Below, piece after piece: positions 17,893 to 28,094 of a DNA stretch of 64,000 nucleotides. Both the position numbers and the translations under genes were made by a program. Below the pieces are notes generated by a model. That model was not told the DNA's origin and ran no database searches. It was given only the letters and a program-made list of their open reading frames with translations. How positions within the stretch are numbered: position 1 is the first letter of the stretch; each line of letters begins with the position of its first letter. Source of the DNA: Uliginosibacterium flavum (lineage in GTDB: Bacteria > Pseudomonadota > Gammaproteobacteria > Burkholderiales > Rhodocyclaceae); contig NZ_JBEWZI010000008.1 in the NCBI RefSeq assembly GCF_040566545.1, positions 137,173 through 201,172 of the forward strand, read 5' to 3'.

Positions 17893-19127
17893 GTCACGCC
17901 TCCACGCGTTACCTGCCGGTTTTCCCAATCAATCCGCAGCAAAATCGCGAGGGCCAGACAATTCGCCAGGATTCCCGATCCACCAAAACTCATCAAGGGC
18001 AGGGTCAAGCCTTTGGTAGGGAGAATGCCCATATTCACCCCCATGTTGATCAGCGACTGCACGCCCAGCCACAAGCCAACGCCTTGTGCGACCAGACCCG
18101 CAAAGTGTTTATCAAGTTGATGCGCACGGCGCGCTATGGCGAAAGCGCGATGCACGATCACCGCAAACAGACCGACAACAACCAGAACGCCGGCAAACCC
18201 TAGCTCTTCGGCAATCACAGCCAACAGAAAATCGGTATGTGCTTCAGGCAAATAAAAGAGTTTTTCAACGCTGGCACCCAAACCCACGCCCAACCACTCG
18301 CCTCGCCCAAAGGCAATCAAGGCATGTGAAAGTTGATAGCCACTACCCAGCGCATCTTTCCAGGGATCAGAAAAGCCAAACAAACGTTCGCGTCGATACG
18401 GCGACAGCCAGATCAACAAAATAAACCCGACCAGTGCGACGACCAGCAACAGGCCAAAAATACGTGCATTCAAACCGCCCAGAAACAGGATGCCGAAAGC
18501 AATGCAGCTGATCACCACGAACGCACCGAAATCGGGCTCGCGCAAGAGCAGGAAGCCCACCAGCAAAATCATCGTGGCCATCGGCAGGAAGGCTCTTTTG
18601 AAGCTTTTCATGTCTGGCAACTTGCGTGCGGTGTAGTCGGCGGCGTACAGCACGACAAAAAGCTTCATCAATTCGGACGGCTGAATATTGGCAATACCCA
18701 AAGGAATCCATCGCCGCGCACCATTCACCTCACGACCGATATGCGGGATCAGCACAAGAATCAGCATCAGCACACCAGCCGCTGCAAGCCAGGGCGACAA
18801 CTGCTGCCAGGTGCGCACCGGCACCTGAAAGGCAAACGCCCCCGCCACCAGACCGATGCACAAAAAAACGACATGCCTCCACAGGAAAAACCCCGATTGA
18901 TGGCCGGACATGCGACTGCCCTCGGCAAACGCAATCGACGATGAATAAACCATCACCAGGCCAAAAATCAACAATACGGCAGACGACCAGAACAACAGCG
19001 GATCCAGCTCACCGGGGCGTAGCACCCCACCACCAAGACGCCCCGAAGCCAGACTCGAAGCACGCTTCGCAAAGGGATTCGGCCCCGCCCCGCGCCCTGA
19101 CCAGGAAAGAATGCCGCTATTTCTCAC
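17889..19127 (-). CDS. ftsW: Lipid II glycosyltransferase / SEDS protein FtsW
   Basis: A polytopic SEDS-family protein that polymerises septal peptidoglycan with FtsI. About ten helices are visible, with LVMVYSSSIAFA, RWIPLGIANIQPSELMKLF and AVIAEELGF as landmarks, and PLMSFGGSGILANCLALAILLRI (in two parts) near the end. I chose the GTG at 19127, which forms a GTGA overlap with murD and has GGAG 7 bases upstream, giving 412 aa. A longer ATG at 19214 would sit inside murD. Confidence 0.92.
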   Translation of the reverse strand: MRNSGILSWSGRGAGPNPFAKRASSLASGRLGGGVLRPGELDPLLFWSSAVLLIFGLVMVYSSSIAFAEGSRMSGHQSGFFLWRHVVFLCIGLVAGAFAFQVPVRTWQQLSPWLAAAGVLMLILVLIPHIGREVNGARRWIPLGIANIQPSELMKLFVVLYAADYTARKLPDMKSFKRAFLPMATMILLVGFLLLREPDFGAFVVISCIAFGILFLGGLNARIFGLLLVVALVGFILLIWLSPYRRERLFGFSDPWKDALGSGYQLSHALIAFGRGEWLGVGLGASVEKLFYLPEAHTDFLLAVIAEELGFAGVLVVVGLFAVIVHRAFAIARRAHQLDKHFAGLVAQGVGLWLGVQSLINMGVNMGILPTKGLTLPLMSFGGSGILANCLALAILLRIDWENRQVTRGGVT

Positions 19128-20518
19128 ACACTGACTCCATCTAGATCCAGCACCGCGGCGACGAAGACTTCGGCCCGATGCGCGTAATTCCGGAACATGT
19201 CCAGGCTGGCACACGCCGGCGACAAGAGCACCGCGTCTCCGGTCTGCGCAAATTCATTAGCAATTTTCACTGCGTCCTCCATGCTGCTGGCGTGCTCGCA
19301 TGGCACGCCACAGCCTGCGGTTTCTGCTTCGATGCGTGAGGCATCGCGACCGATCAATACAACGGCACGTGCATGCCGACGAAAAGCTTCACGCAAGGGA
19401 GAAAAATCTTGTCCCTTGCCATCGCCACCGGCAATCAGCACGACTTTGCGACCCAGACCCTGCAAAGCAGCAAGGGTTGCACCAACGTTGGTGCCTTTTG
19501 AATCGTCGTAGAACACCACGCCATCGATACGCTGCGCGACACGTTCAACGCGATGCGGTAAACCTCGAAAACCCTTGAGCGCCGCCAGCATCGGCGCCAT
19601 CGGCAAATCAATCGCCGTGCACAGCGCCAATGCCGCCAGCGCATTTGCCACATTGTGGGCGCCCGCCAAGGGCATCTCGGAGCAAGGCAGCAAGGGCTCA
19701 TCGCCTCGCATCATCCAGGCCTTGCCCGCGATTTCACGTACGCCAAAGTCATCCTCGCCCAAAGGCAGATCCAAACCGAAGCTCAGAACATGACAGCCCG
19801 CGCGCGCCATTGCCATGGAATACTCATCCTGCCGGTTAAGCACCTGCATGCCCACGCCCTCAAACACCCGCGCCTTCTCGACCGCGTACTGGCTCATTGA
19901 TGCGTGCCGATCCAGATGATCGTCCGTCACGTTCAGCACGGTCGCCGCATCTGCATTCAGCGCATGCGTGGTTTCCATCTGAAAACTCGACAACTCCAAC
20001 GCCCACACCTGTGGCAGCTGTCCAAGATCCAGGCAGCGCATCAACTCATCCAGTGCGGCCGGCGAGATGTTTCCCGCAACAGCACAAGTCAGCCCCGCAG
20101 CCCGCACAAGTTCACCGACCAAGGTGGTGGTGGTCGTCTTTCCATTGGTGCCGGTAATCGCCAGAATTTTGCACCGTTCACGCTCGCCCAGCGCCCGCAG
20201 TGCTTGGGCGAAGAGCTCTATCTCGCCCGTAATCGTGATCCCGCGTGCCCGCGCTTCCCGCAGCAAGGGCGTATGGATGGACAAGCCCGGGCTGAGCGCC
20301 ACTGCGCTCACGCCATCCAGCAAGTCCGTCGCAAATCCACCCAGCACGATTTCCGTCTGCGGACAGGCTTCGCGCAAGTCATCCAGACCCGGCGGCTGGC
20401 TACGTGAGTCCGCCACGCATACCCTGCCACCACATCGGCTTAGCCACTTGATCATGGCCAGCCCTGACTCGCCCAGACCGAGCACCAGAAAAGTTTGTCC
20501 GCTGTAATCCGGTCTCAT
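19124..20518 (-). CDS. murD: UDP-MurNAc-L-Ala--D-glutamate ligase
   Basis: A 464-aa Mur ligase adding D-Glu. The N-terminal FLVLGLGESGLAMIKWL, the P-loop GTNGKTTTTT and the C-terminal LLSPACASLDMFRNYAHRAEVF are typical. The frame is open to 20602, but the ATG at 20518 follows an AGGGGA sequence and gives the usual N-terminus. It lies about 100 bases after mraY. Confidence 0.95.
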   Translation of the reverse strand: MRPDYSGQTFLVLGLGESGLAMIKWLSRCGGRVCVADSRSQPPGLDDLREACPQTEIVLGGFATDLLDGVSAVALSPGLSIHTPLLREARARGITITGEIELFAQALRALGERERCKILAITGTNGKTTTTTLVGELVRAAGLTCAVAGNISPAALDELMRCLDLGQLPQVWALELSSFQMETTHALNADAATVLNVTDDHLDRHASMSQYAVEKARVFEGVGMQVLNRQDEYSMAMARAGCHVLSFGLDLPLGEDDFGVREIAGKAWMMRGDEPLLPCSEMPLAGAHNVANALAALALCTAIDLPMAPMLAALKGFRGLPHRVERVAQRIDGVVFYDDSKGTNVGATLAALQGLGRKVVLIAGGDGKGQDFSPLREAFRRHARAVVLIGRDASRIEAETAGCGVPCEHASSMEDAVKIANEFAQTGDAVLLSPACASLDMFRNYAHRAEVFVAAVLDLDGVSV

Positions 20519-20620
20519 TTGCTCATCCCCTGCAAACGCAAAATGCCGCACGCCTTGCGGGGTGCAGCATTCAGCTTGCTTATGCGGGATTGCCCCGGCC
20601 ACTTGAAGCGCATCATTTCC

Positions 20621-21709
20621 TCATCGCAATTTCAAGGTGGACAAACCGAACAACACCAGCATCAAGGTAATGATCCAGAAGCGCACCACCACCTGGGTTT
20701 CTTTCCAGCCGCCCAGTTCGTAGTGATGGTGCAAGGGCGCCATGCGGAAGATGCGCTTGCCGCCGGTCCATTTGAAGTAAGCCACTTGCAGCATCACCGA
20801 CAGGGTTTCCGCCACAAAGAGCCCCCCCATGATGAAGAGCACCACTTCCTGACGCACCACGACGGCCACGGTACCCAGAGCAGAGCCCAGCGCCAGCGCA
20901 CCTACATCCCCCATGAATACTTCCGCCGGATAGGCGTTGAACCACAGAAATCCCAAGCCTGCGCCAACCATCGCGCCGCAAAATACAGCCAACTCCCCGG
21001 CCCCGGCGATGTAAGGCACGCCCAGATATTTCGAGAACCCGATGTGACCCGCAACGTAAGCAAAAATGGCCAGCGCCGCCGCCACCATCACGGTCGGCAT
21101 GATCGCCAGACCGTCGAGGCCATCGGTCAGATTAACCGCATGGCTGGTGCCATTGATCACGAAATAGGTCAGCGCCACATAGCCATAAATCCCCAGCGGG
21201 TAGGACACAGCTTTGAAGAAAGGCACGATCAGCCCGGTTTGCTCGGGCGTGGTCGCCGTCATTGCCATGAACACGGCTGCCGACAAGGCAATCAGCGAGG
21301 TCCACAAATATTTCCAACGGCTCGGCAAACCTTTGGGATCACGATGTACCACCTTGCGCCAGTCATCGACCCAGCCGACCGCGCCAAAACCCAGAGTCAC
21401 CAACAAAACGATCCAGATGTAGCGGTTCGACAAATCACCCCACAGCAAGGTCGTGATGCCGATGGCAATGAGGATCAGCGCACCGCCCATGGTCGGCGTT
21501 CCGGCTTTGGTCAAATGTGATTTGGGGCCATCATCACGCACCGCCTGACCGATTTTTTTAGCCGCTAGCCAACGAATCAGTGGTGGGCCGAAAATGAAGG
21601 AAATCATCAGTGCGGTCAGTGCCGCCAACATGGCGCGCAAGGTAAGGTAACCGAACACATTGAATGCCCGGACATCTTCCCCTAACCAAAGTGCAAGTTT
21701 TAGTAGCAT
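20621..21709 (-). CDS. mraY: Phospho-MurNAc-pentapeptide transferase
   Basis: A 362-aa integral membrane enzyme (about ten helices) transferring phospho-MurNAc-pentapeptide to undecaprenyl phosphate to make lipid I. Conserved segments include SHLTKAGTPTMGG, the VGWVDDWRKV aspartates, NLTDGLDGLAI and the MAPLHHHYELGGW loop near the C-terminus. Length and ends agree with the family. Confidence 0.97.
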   Translation of the reverse strand: MLLKLALWLGEDVRAFNVFGYLTLRAMLAALTALMISFIFGPPLIRWLAAKKIGQAVRDDGPKSHLTKAGTPTMGGALILIAIGITTLLWGDLSNRYIWIVLLVTLGFGAVGWVDDWRKVVHRDPKGLPSRWKYLWTSLIALSAAVFMAMTATTPEQTGLIVPFFKAVSYPLGIYGYVALTYFVINGTSHAVNLTDGLDGLAIMPTVMVAAALAIFAYVAGHIGFSKYLGVPYIAGAGELAVFCGAMVGAGLGFLWFNAYPAEVFMGDVGALALGSALGTVAVVVRQEVVLFIMGGLFVAETLSVMLQVAYFKWTGGKRIFRMAPLHHHYELGGWKETQVVVRFWIITLMLVLFGLSTLKLR

Positions 21710-21726
21710 CTGTCTGTAGACCCTTG

Positions 21727-23094
21727 TCAGTCCTTGTTCTTCAGCAGGGTCAAAGCCTCTGCCACACGTTCCATACGCATGAAGCGCGAGCCCTTGATCA
21801 GCACCAGCACATCCGGCCCCAGCGCGGCCTGAACAGCCTCGATCAAGTCCTCTACGGTATCGAAATGCTCGCCACCGCTACCGAAATTGCGCGCGGTCAG
21901 TGCGCTCTGCTCGCCCAGCGCAAACAGGCGATCCACGCCGGCGCTCTTGGCGTAGCCACCAATTTCATCGTGATACTGGGCGCTCATTTCACCGATCTCA
22001 CCCATGTCGCCAATCACCAGGATTTTGCAGCCCGGCGCTTCCGCCAACACATCAATACCGGCCCGCACCGAATCCGGATTGGCATTGTAGGTATCGTCCA
22101 GCAGCGTCGCGCCACGCAAGCCATGCTTGCGCTGCAAACGCCCCTTGGCGCCAACGAATCCACTCAACCCGCGCACCACCGCATCCAGCGGCGCACCAGC
22201 CGCCAGCGTGGCGGCTACGGCCGCAAGCGCATTACGCACGTTATGCACGCCCGGCACCGGCAACACGAACTCGGCCTCGCCCTGCTGAGTACGCAATCGC
22301 ACCAGGCTGCCCAGCCCCTGCGCCACGCAAGTCGCGGTGACATCTGCGGCGTGGTCCAGACCGAAACCGATCGCTTCGGCATCGCCATGTTCGGCGTACC
22401 AGTAGGTCGCATGCTCGTCATCCACATTGATGATCGCTACGCCTTGCGGGCCTAGTGCGCGATAAATCTCGCCCTTCTCCTCGGCCACGGCTTTCAGACC
22501 GCCCATGCCGGCCAGATGCGCGCGCTGGGCGTTGGTCACAATGGCTACAGAGGGCTTTGCGAGGGCAGCCAGATAGGCAATCTCGCCGGGATGGTTCATG
22601 CCCATCTCGATCACGGCGGCGCGATGCGCAGCGTTCAGACGTAACAACATCTGCGGCAGGCCGATATCGTTGTTCAGGTTGCCCTGCGTCGCCAGCACCG
22701 CCTCTTCGCCAAGCCAGACGCGCAGGATCGCCGCGCACATTTCCTTGACGGTGGTTTTGCCGTTGCTGCCGGTGACGCCAATCAGCGGGATCGAAAACTT
22801 GTCACGCCAGTGACTGGCCAAGGCACCCAAAGCAAGACGTGTATCCGCCACCTTCACCAAGGGCAAACCAAAGGGCGCCTGCAAGTCTTCGCGGCAATCT
22901 ACCAGCGCCGCGACCGCGCCTTGCGCCGCAGCCTGATCCAGATAGTCGTGTGCATCAAAACGCTCACCACACAAGGCGACGAACAACTTGCCGTGCAAGT
23001 CCTCACGGGTATCCGTACTCACCACCAAAAATTGCGCATCTGCGCCCAGCAACTTGCCGTGCGTCGCCAGTGCGGCCTCTTGCAAAGACATCAT
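21727..23094 (-). CDS. murF: UDP-MurNAc-tripeptide--D-Ala-D-Ala ligase
   Basis: A 455-aa Mur ligase that adds the D-Ala-D-Ala dipeptide. The P-loop GVTGSNGKTTVKE, the IEMGMNHPGEIAYL motif and DDTYNANPDSV are visible. The frame is open to 23124, but the ATG at 23094 overlaps the murE stop as ATGA and begins MMSLQEAALATHG, as expected. It lies 17 bases before mraY. Confidence 0.95.
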   Translation of the reverse strand: MMSLQEAALATHGKLLGADAQFLVVSTDTREDLHGKLFVALCGERFDAHDYLDQAAAQGAVAALVDCREDLQAPFGLPLVKVADTRLALGALASHWRDKFSIPLIGVTGSNGKTTVKEMCAAILRVWLGEEAVLATQGNLNNDIGLPQMLLRLNAAHRAAVIEMGMNHPGEIAYLAALAKPSVAIVTNAQRAHLAGMGGLKAVAEEKGEIYRALGPQGVAIINVDDEHATYWYAEHGDAEAIGFGLDHAADVTATCVAQGLGSLVRLRTQQGEAEFVLPVPGVHNVRNALAAVAATLAAGAPLDAVVRGLSGFVGAKGRLQRKHGLRGATLLDDTYNANPDSVRAGIDVLAEAPGCKILVIGDMGEIGEMSAQYHDEIGGYAKSAGVDRLFALGEQSALTARNFGSGGEHFDTVEDLIEAVQAALGPDVLVLIKGSRFMRMERVAEALTLLKNKD

Positions 23095-24602
23095 GGGCGC
23101 GGCTCCTGCTGCTTGCGATTCCATAGTGTCAGCGCCGCAATAGCGTGGTCTGCATCGCTGAAATGATGCTTCTGACCCTGCACTTCCTGATAATCCTCGT
23201 GGCCCTTGCCCGCAATCAGCACGACATCATTGACGTCGACATGCAGCACGCTGCGACGGATTGCTTCTGCGCGATCCAGCACACATTCGGCTGCCGGAGC
23301 GCCCTGAGCGACCTGAAGCAGAATGACCTGCGGATCCTCGCTGCGCGGGTTGTCGCTGGTAATCACGACTTTATCTGCCAGACGTGCCGCCACTTCGCCC
23401 ATCAAAGGTCGCTTGCCAGCGTCGCGATCACCACCACAACCAAAAACGCAAATCAGCTTGCCCTGACGTGAGGTGACAGTACTCCTGAGTGCAAACAGAG
23501 CTTGCTCAAGAGCGTCCGGCGTGTGGGCATAATCCACGACCACCAGCGGCTCACCGATGCCACCAATCGTCTGCATGCGCCCCTCCGGCGGGGTCAGCTC
23601 ACGCGCGACATCGATGGCCTGTTCGAAGCTGTAGCCGGACTGGATCAACACCCCGATCACCGCCAGCAGATTGGAAACATTGAACTGCCCGACCAATCCC
23701 ACCGACATGTCGGCACGCTTGCCTTCAAACAACACATTGAAGCGCATGCCACTGGGCAGGGTGCGCAAATTTTCCGCCACCAGCATGTGATGCGCCGGGG
23801 CTGCCGACGCATTATCGGGAATCAGGCTATAGCCCATGACCTGCAAATTACTATTGCCAGCGAGGCGGCGCGCCTGCACCACGCCCATCAAGTCATCAAA
23901 ATTCAGCACTACGGATTTCAGCCCCGGCGCGTCGAACAGGCGAGCCTTCGCCAGCGCATAGGCATCCATGGTGTGGTGATAGTCGAGATGGTCACGCGTC
24001 AGGTTTGTAAATACAGCCACATCCATGTGACAACCACTCACACGTCCCTGATCCAGGCCGATGGAAGATACCTCCATCGCCACGGCCTGCGCCCCTTCCG
24101 CCGCAAATCGCGCCAGATCCTCCTGCAACACAATGGCATCTGGCGTAGTATTCCCCGTAGCGTTCAGACGCCCCGGAAAGCCCGAACCCAAAGTGCCGAT
24201 CACCGCACACTTGCGTCCCAGCTGATTGAACGCACGCGCCACCCACTGCGAGATCGAGGTTTTGCCATTGGTGCCGGTAATGCCCACCATCCACAATTTT
24301 TCAGACGGCCTGCCAAATACCTCGTCGGCAATGTCACCAGCCAGCCAACGCAAGTTATCCACGGGCAAATTCGGCGTCGGAAGATCCTGATCCCACTCGA
24401 AACCCTCGCGCTCCCACAGCACCGCCGATGCGCCACGACTCACTGCATCGCGAATGTGCAGGCGTCCATCGGTCGTGTGGCCCGGATAGGCCAGAAAAAC
24501 ATCCCCCGGCCCGATTTTGCGCGAGTCTGCCGAGATCCGATGCAGATCGCCCGCCTCGGCACGCAACAGCGCCATGATTGCACTGGCCATAGTCGAACTC
24601 AC
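23091..24602 (-). CDS. murE: UDP-MurNAc-tripeptide synthetase (meso-DAP adding)
   Basis: A 503-aa Mur ligase. The P-loop GITGTNGKTS and the C-terminal SDNPRSEDP motif are clear. The DNPR sequence is the meso-diaminopimelate-specific form, so the peptidoglycan is A1gamma type. The GTG at 24602 overlaps the ftsI stop as GTGA; an ATG four codons in is an alternative start. Confidence 0.95.
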   Translation of the reverse strand: MSSTMASAIMALLRAEAGDLHRISADSRKIGPGDVFLAYPGHTTDGRLHIRDAVSRGASAVLWEREGFEWDQDLPTPNLPVDNLRWLAGDIADEVFGRPSEKLWMVGITGTNGKTSISQWVARAFNQLGRKCAVIGTLGSGFPGRLNATGNTTPDAIVLQEDLARFAAEGAQAVAMEVSSIGLDQGRVSGCHMDVAVFTNLTRDHLDYHHTMDAYALAKARLFDAPGLKSVVLNFDDLMGVVQARRLAGNSNLQVMGYSLIPDNASAAPAHHMLVAENLRTLPSGMRFNVLFEGKRADMSVGLVGQFNVSNLLAVIGVLIQSGYSFEQAIDVARELTPPEGRMQTIGGIGEPLVVVDYAHTPDALEQALFALRSTVTSRQGKLICVFGCGGDRDAGKRPLMGEVAARLADKVVITSDNPRSEDPQVILLQVAQGAPAAECVLDRAEAIRRSVLHVDVNDVVLIAGKGHEDYQEVQGQKHHFSDADHAIAALTLWNRKQQEPRP

Positions 24603-26344
24603 ATAGCCCCCTTGGGTGTGCTGTAGCCCTGCTGTGCCATCTGCATCGGCACAATCGGCGCATCAGGCTGAACGCCCAAAGCGCGCAACGAACCACCGAC
24701 CACTTGGGAAAATACAGGCGCCGCGACATCGCCGCCGTAGTGCTGGGCACCGCCCGGCTCATCAATGGCCACGGCTACGATCAGGCGCGGATTGGATGCC
24801 GGCGCAAAACCGACAAAAGAAGACAAATACTTGTTGGTGTATTGCCCATTCACCAATTTATAAGCCGTCCCCGTCTTGCCGGCAACGCGATAGCCAGGCA
24901 CCTGTGCGCGTACCGCAGTGCCGCCTGGCAAAGTCACCGTTTCCAGCATGGCGCGTACCTGACGCGCCACTTCGGGACTAAAGACCTGCTTGCCATGCAA
25001 AGGCGCGGCCTCCACCTTGGTCAGCGACAAGGGAATCAACTCGCCGTCACGCGCAAACACCATATAGGCATGCGCCAGCTGCATCATCGTAACGGACACA
25101 CCGTGTCCGTAGGCCATGGTGGCCTGCTCAATCGGACGCCATGTTTTCCAGGGGCGCAAACGCCCGCCGACCTCACCAGGAAAACCCATCTTGAGCGGCT
25201 GACCAAAACCCAGCGTGTCATAGACGCCCCACATATGCTCGGGCGAAAATGCCAGAGCCATTTTTGCAGAACCTACGTTTGAAGACTTCTGGATGACCTG
25301 GCTCACGCTCATCACCCCGCCGCCCTCATGCGAATCGCCGATGGTGGCACCATCAATCGTCAAGCGGCCTTTACCCAGATCAATCAGCGTATCGGGTCGA
25401 AACCGGTTTGATTCGAGCGCCATCGCCGCAACAAAAGGCTTCATTGTCGAGCCCGGCTCAAAACTGTCGGTCATTACCCTATTGCGCAACTGCTCGCCCG
25501 AAAGCCCCTTGCGATTGTTCGGATTGAAAGTCGGACTATTAACCAGTGCCAACACCTCACCTGTCCGCGCATCCAGTACCACAGCCGCCCCTGCCTTGGC
25601 TTTGTGCGTCAACACCGCCTGCTTCAAGGCGCTATACGCCAGATACTGGATCTTGGCGTCCAGAGCCAACTGTATGTCGTGCCCATCCTGCGGACGCTGA
25701 ATGGTTTCCACATCCTCGACGATCTGTCCGCGCCGATCCTGAATCACCCGACGCGAGCCGGCCTTTCCGGTCAGATCGGCATTAAACGCCAGCTCAATAC
25801 CCTCCTGCCCCCGATCATCCACATTGGTGAAGCCCACCAGATGTGATGCCATTTCACCGCTAGGATAGTAACGACGATATTCCGGCTGAGCCTGAATGCC
25901 GGGTAGCTTGAGCGCCAAAACACGTTCAGCTACTTCAGGAGAAACCTCGCGGGCAATGAACACATAGTCTTTGCCGCTATCGAGCTTGCGACGAATTTCG
26001 CGCGAATCAATCTCCAGCGCTCGCGCCAACTGGGCCACTTCTGCTGGAGACACCTTGGTCAAATCCGGAATTGCAACGATAGACTTGACCGCAGAACTGG
26101 TCGCCAGCGTATCGCCATGCCGATCCGTGACCTTGCCGCGATTCGCCGGCAATTCAAGCGTACGGGCATAACGCGACTCGCCCTTGCGCTGCAGGAAATC
26201 CTTGTTCACTCCCTGCAAATACAGCGCTCGCCCGACCAAAGTCACTGAGCCCAGCAACAACATCGCCAGCACAAAGCGGGCACGCCACTGCGGCAGTCGA
26301 TCCGACAGCAGTGGATTGTGATTGAAGGTGTAGGCTTTTTTCAT
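24599..26344 (-). CDS. ftsI: Peptidoglycan D,D-transpeptidase FtsI (PBP3)
   Basis: A 581-aa class B penicillin-binding protein for septal cross-linking. It has a short cytoplasmic tail, a membrane helix (about residues 23-45), a PBP dimerisation domain and the transpeptidase domain. The catalytic SxxK motif is S299-T-M-K302; KSSN (SxN) and AGKTGTA (KTG) follow. The ATG overlaps the ftsL stop by one base (TAATG). Confidence 0.96.
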   Translation of the reverse strand: MKKAYTFNHNPLLSDRLPQWRARFVLAMLLLGSVTLVGRALYLQGVNKDFLQRKGESRYARTLELPANRGKVTDRHGDTLATSSAVKSIVAIPDLTKVSPAEVAQLARALEIDSREIRRKLDSGKDYVFIAREVSPEVAERVLALKLPGIQAQPEYRRYYPSGEMASHLVGFTNVDDRGQEGIELAFNADLTGKAGSRRVIQDRRGQIVEDVETIQRPQDGHDIQLALDAKIQYLAYSALKQAVLTHKAKAGAAVVLDARTGEVLALVNSPTFNPNNRKGLSGEQLRNRVMTDSFEPGSTMKPFVAAMALESNRFRPDTLIDLGKGRLTIDGATIGDSHEGGGVMSVSQVIQKSSNVGSAKMALAFSPEHMWGVYDTLGFGQPLKMGFPGEVGGRLRPWKTWRPIEQATMAYGHGVSVTMMQLAHAYMVFARDGELIPLSLTKVEAAPLHGKQVFSPEVARQVRAMLETVTLPGGTAVRAQVPGYRVAGKTGTAYKLVNGQYTNKYLSSFVGFAPASNPRLIVAVAIDEPGGAQHYGGDVAAPVFSQVVGGSLRALGVQPDAPIVPMQMAQQGYSTPKGAM

Positions 26345-26619
26345 TAACGCCTCTCCCCCAGGAAATCGAGCGAAATCTGGGCATCCTTACCAGGCGTATC
26401 CATATGCAAAGCGCGACGAGCGAGCCTCTCGACCGTCGGCAAGGCGGCCACGGCTTGCTGTTCGATATCCAGTCGGGTGAAGTCCTCCTGCAAGTTCCGG
26501 GTGCGCACCTGCTCACGCTCGATCTCCGTCACCAAGGTGCGCGAGCGATGCTGCGCGCTCACCACGCCCAAGGAGCTGGCAATCACCAGAAGCATCAGAA
26601 CGGCCATCACGCGTGCCAT
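26344..26619 (-). CDS. ftsL: Cell division protein FtsL
   Basis: A 91-aa bitopic protein with an N-terminal membrane helix (VMAVLMLLVIASSLGVVSA) and a periplasmic coiled coil (VTEIEREQVRTRNLQEDFTRL). This is the usual FtsL design. It forms the FtsQBL complex that activates FtsWI. It overlaps rsmH by 13 bases and ftsI by one. Sequence conservation is always low, so the call rests on size, topology and position. Confidence 0.9.
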   Translation of the reverse strand: MARVMAVLMLLVIASSLGVVSAQHRSRTLVTEIEREQVRTRNLQEDFTRLDIEQQAVAALPTVERLARRALHMDTPGKDAQISLDFLGERR

Positions 26620-27569
26620 GCGTCGCCTCCGCTCAGGCGGGCATTGCTACGTTCGGCAATGCGCATGATGGCGCTGCGCGAGCGCGGATTGGCACGCACC
26701 TCGCCCTCACTGGGGCGCACGGCATCACCAACCAGATTCAACGGCGGTTGGGGGCGATCTGCTTCACGCACCGGCAAACCACGCGGCAGCGCAGGCGCTT
26801 TCGCGTGATCGCGCATGAAGCGCTTCACGATGCGGTCTTCCAGCGAATGGAAGGCAATCACCACCAGTCTTCCCCCTGTTTTCAATCGCGTCACGGCCAG
26901 CGGCAGGATCAGCGACAATTCCTCAAGCTCGCGGTTGACGCAAATCCGAAGAGCCTGGAAGGTGCGCGTCGCCGGGTGCTGCCCCGGCTCGCGTGTGCGG
27001 ACTGTCGCCGCCACGATCTCGGCAAGCTGGCCTGTGGTTGCAACATCGCCCCCCTGCCGAGCAGCATCAATCGCCTTTGCAATCGCATGAGCAAACCGTT
27101 CTTCACCGTAATTCCTCAGCACGTTAGACATCTCGGCCACGCTAGCGTGGGTCAGCCACTGCGCGGCGCTTTCGCCTCGCGTTGGATCCATGCGCATATC
27201 CAGCGGCGCATCAAACCTGAAACTCATACCCCGGCTCGGGTCGTCCAACTGTGGTGACGACACGCCCAGATCCATCAAAACCCCATCCACCGCCGCCACA
27301 CCAAGCGCGTCTAGTGCCGTGGCAAACTCGGAAAATGGCTCATGCACCAGCGTCAGACGCGGATCATTCAAAGCCCGCCCGGCCTCAATCGCGCGCGGGT
27401 CACGATCAAACGCAATCAGTCGGCCTTGCTCACCCAGTGCGGCCAGAATCTTCCGGCTATGCCCGCCGCGCCCGAAGGTCGCATCCACGTACACACCGTC
27501 CGGCTTGATCGCTAACGCCGCTACCGCCTCGTCGAGCAGTACGGTGATGTGACTGAATTCGTCGCTCAC
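26607..27569 (-). CDS. rsmH: 16S rRNA (cytosine1402-N4)-methyltransferase
   Basis: A 320-aa SAM-dependent methyltransferase of 16S rRNA C1402, formerly MraW. HITVLLDEAVAAL and VYVDATFGRGGHSRKIL form the SAM site; MDLGVSSPQLDDPSRGMSFR and VIAFHSLEDRIVKRFM are signature segments. It overlaps mraZ by 4 bases. Confidence 0.96.
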   Translation of the reverse strand: MSDEFSHITVLLDEAVAALAIKPDGVYVDATFGRGGHSRKILAALGEQGRLIAFDRDPRAIEAGRALNDPRLTLVHEPFSEFATALDALGVAAVDGVLMDLGVSSPQLDDPSRGMSFRFDAPLDMRMDPTRGESAAQWLTHASVAEMSNVLRNYGEERFAHAIAKAIDAARQGGDVATTGQLAEIVAATVRTREPGQHPATRTFQALRICVNRELEELSLILPLAVTRLKTGGRLVVIAFHSLEDRIVKRFMRDHAKAPALPRGLPVREADRPQPPLNLVGDAVRPSEGEVRANPRSRSAIMRIAERSNARLSGGDAWHA

Positions 27570-28018
27570 AGCGCGAGGTTTTCAAAACCGGCCGGCAAGG
27601 CGCCGCTGGCAAACAAGGCTGAGGCCTCCGCCTGCTGCGCGCTCCAGGCCTCTTCCGACCACAATTCAAAGCCGCGCCCCTGCCCGACCAGACGCACCTG
27701 CTTGTCCAGCATCGCCAGGCTGCGCAATTCGGGGGCGACCAGCACACGGCCGGCCGCATCCATTTCCTCGTCGCGCGCATTCCCCACCAGCAGGCGCTTG
27801 AGCGCCGCGGAGGTCCGATCAAAACTCGGCGCAGCCAGCACTTGGGCGCGGATCGGCTCCCAATCCGGCAGCGGATACACCAGCAAACAGCCGTGAGGAT
27901 GGGCGGTCAGCACCAGATTGCCGCCACACTGGCTCATCAGGGCGTCACGATGCCGCGCCGGAATCGTCAAGCGACCCTTCGCATCAAGACTCAGTGCGGT
28001 TGCACCCTGAAAAGACAT
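27566..28018 (-). CDS. mraZ: Transcriptional regulator MraZ
   Basis: A 150-aa protein with two AbrB/SpoVT-type swapped-hairpin domains. DAKGRLTIPARHRDAL and DAAGRVLVAPELRSLA are the paired DNA-binding motifs. It represses its own cluster by binding repeated TGGGN boxes, which lie upstream at 28095-28119. The frame is open to 28096, but the ATG at 28018 gives the standard MSFQGATALSLDAKGR start. Confidence 0.95.
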   Translation of the reverse strand: MSFQGATALSLDAKGRLTIPARHRDALMSQCGGNLVLTAHPHGCLLVYPLPDWEPIRAQVLAAPSFDRTSAALKRLLVGNARDEEMDAAGRVLVAPELRSLAMLDKQVRLVGQGRGFELWSEEAWSAQQAEASALFASGALPAGFENLAL

Positions 28019-28094
28019 CAAATCCCCTCGAAATCCCCGGGAAAACGGTGAAGCGGCGCTGGCGCTATTTTTGGCGACCACACAACCTACTTTC

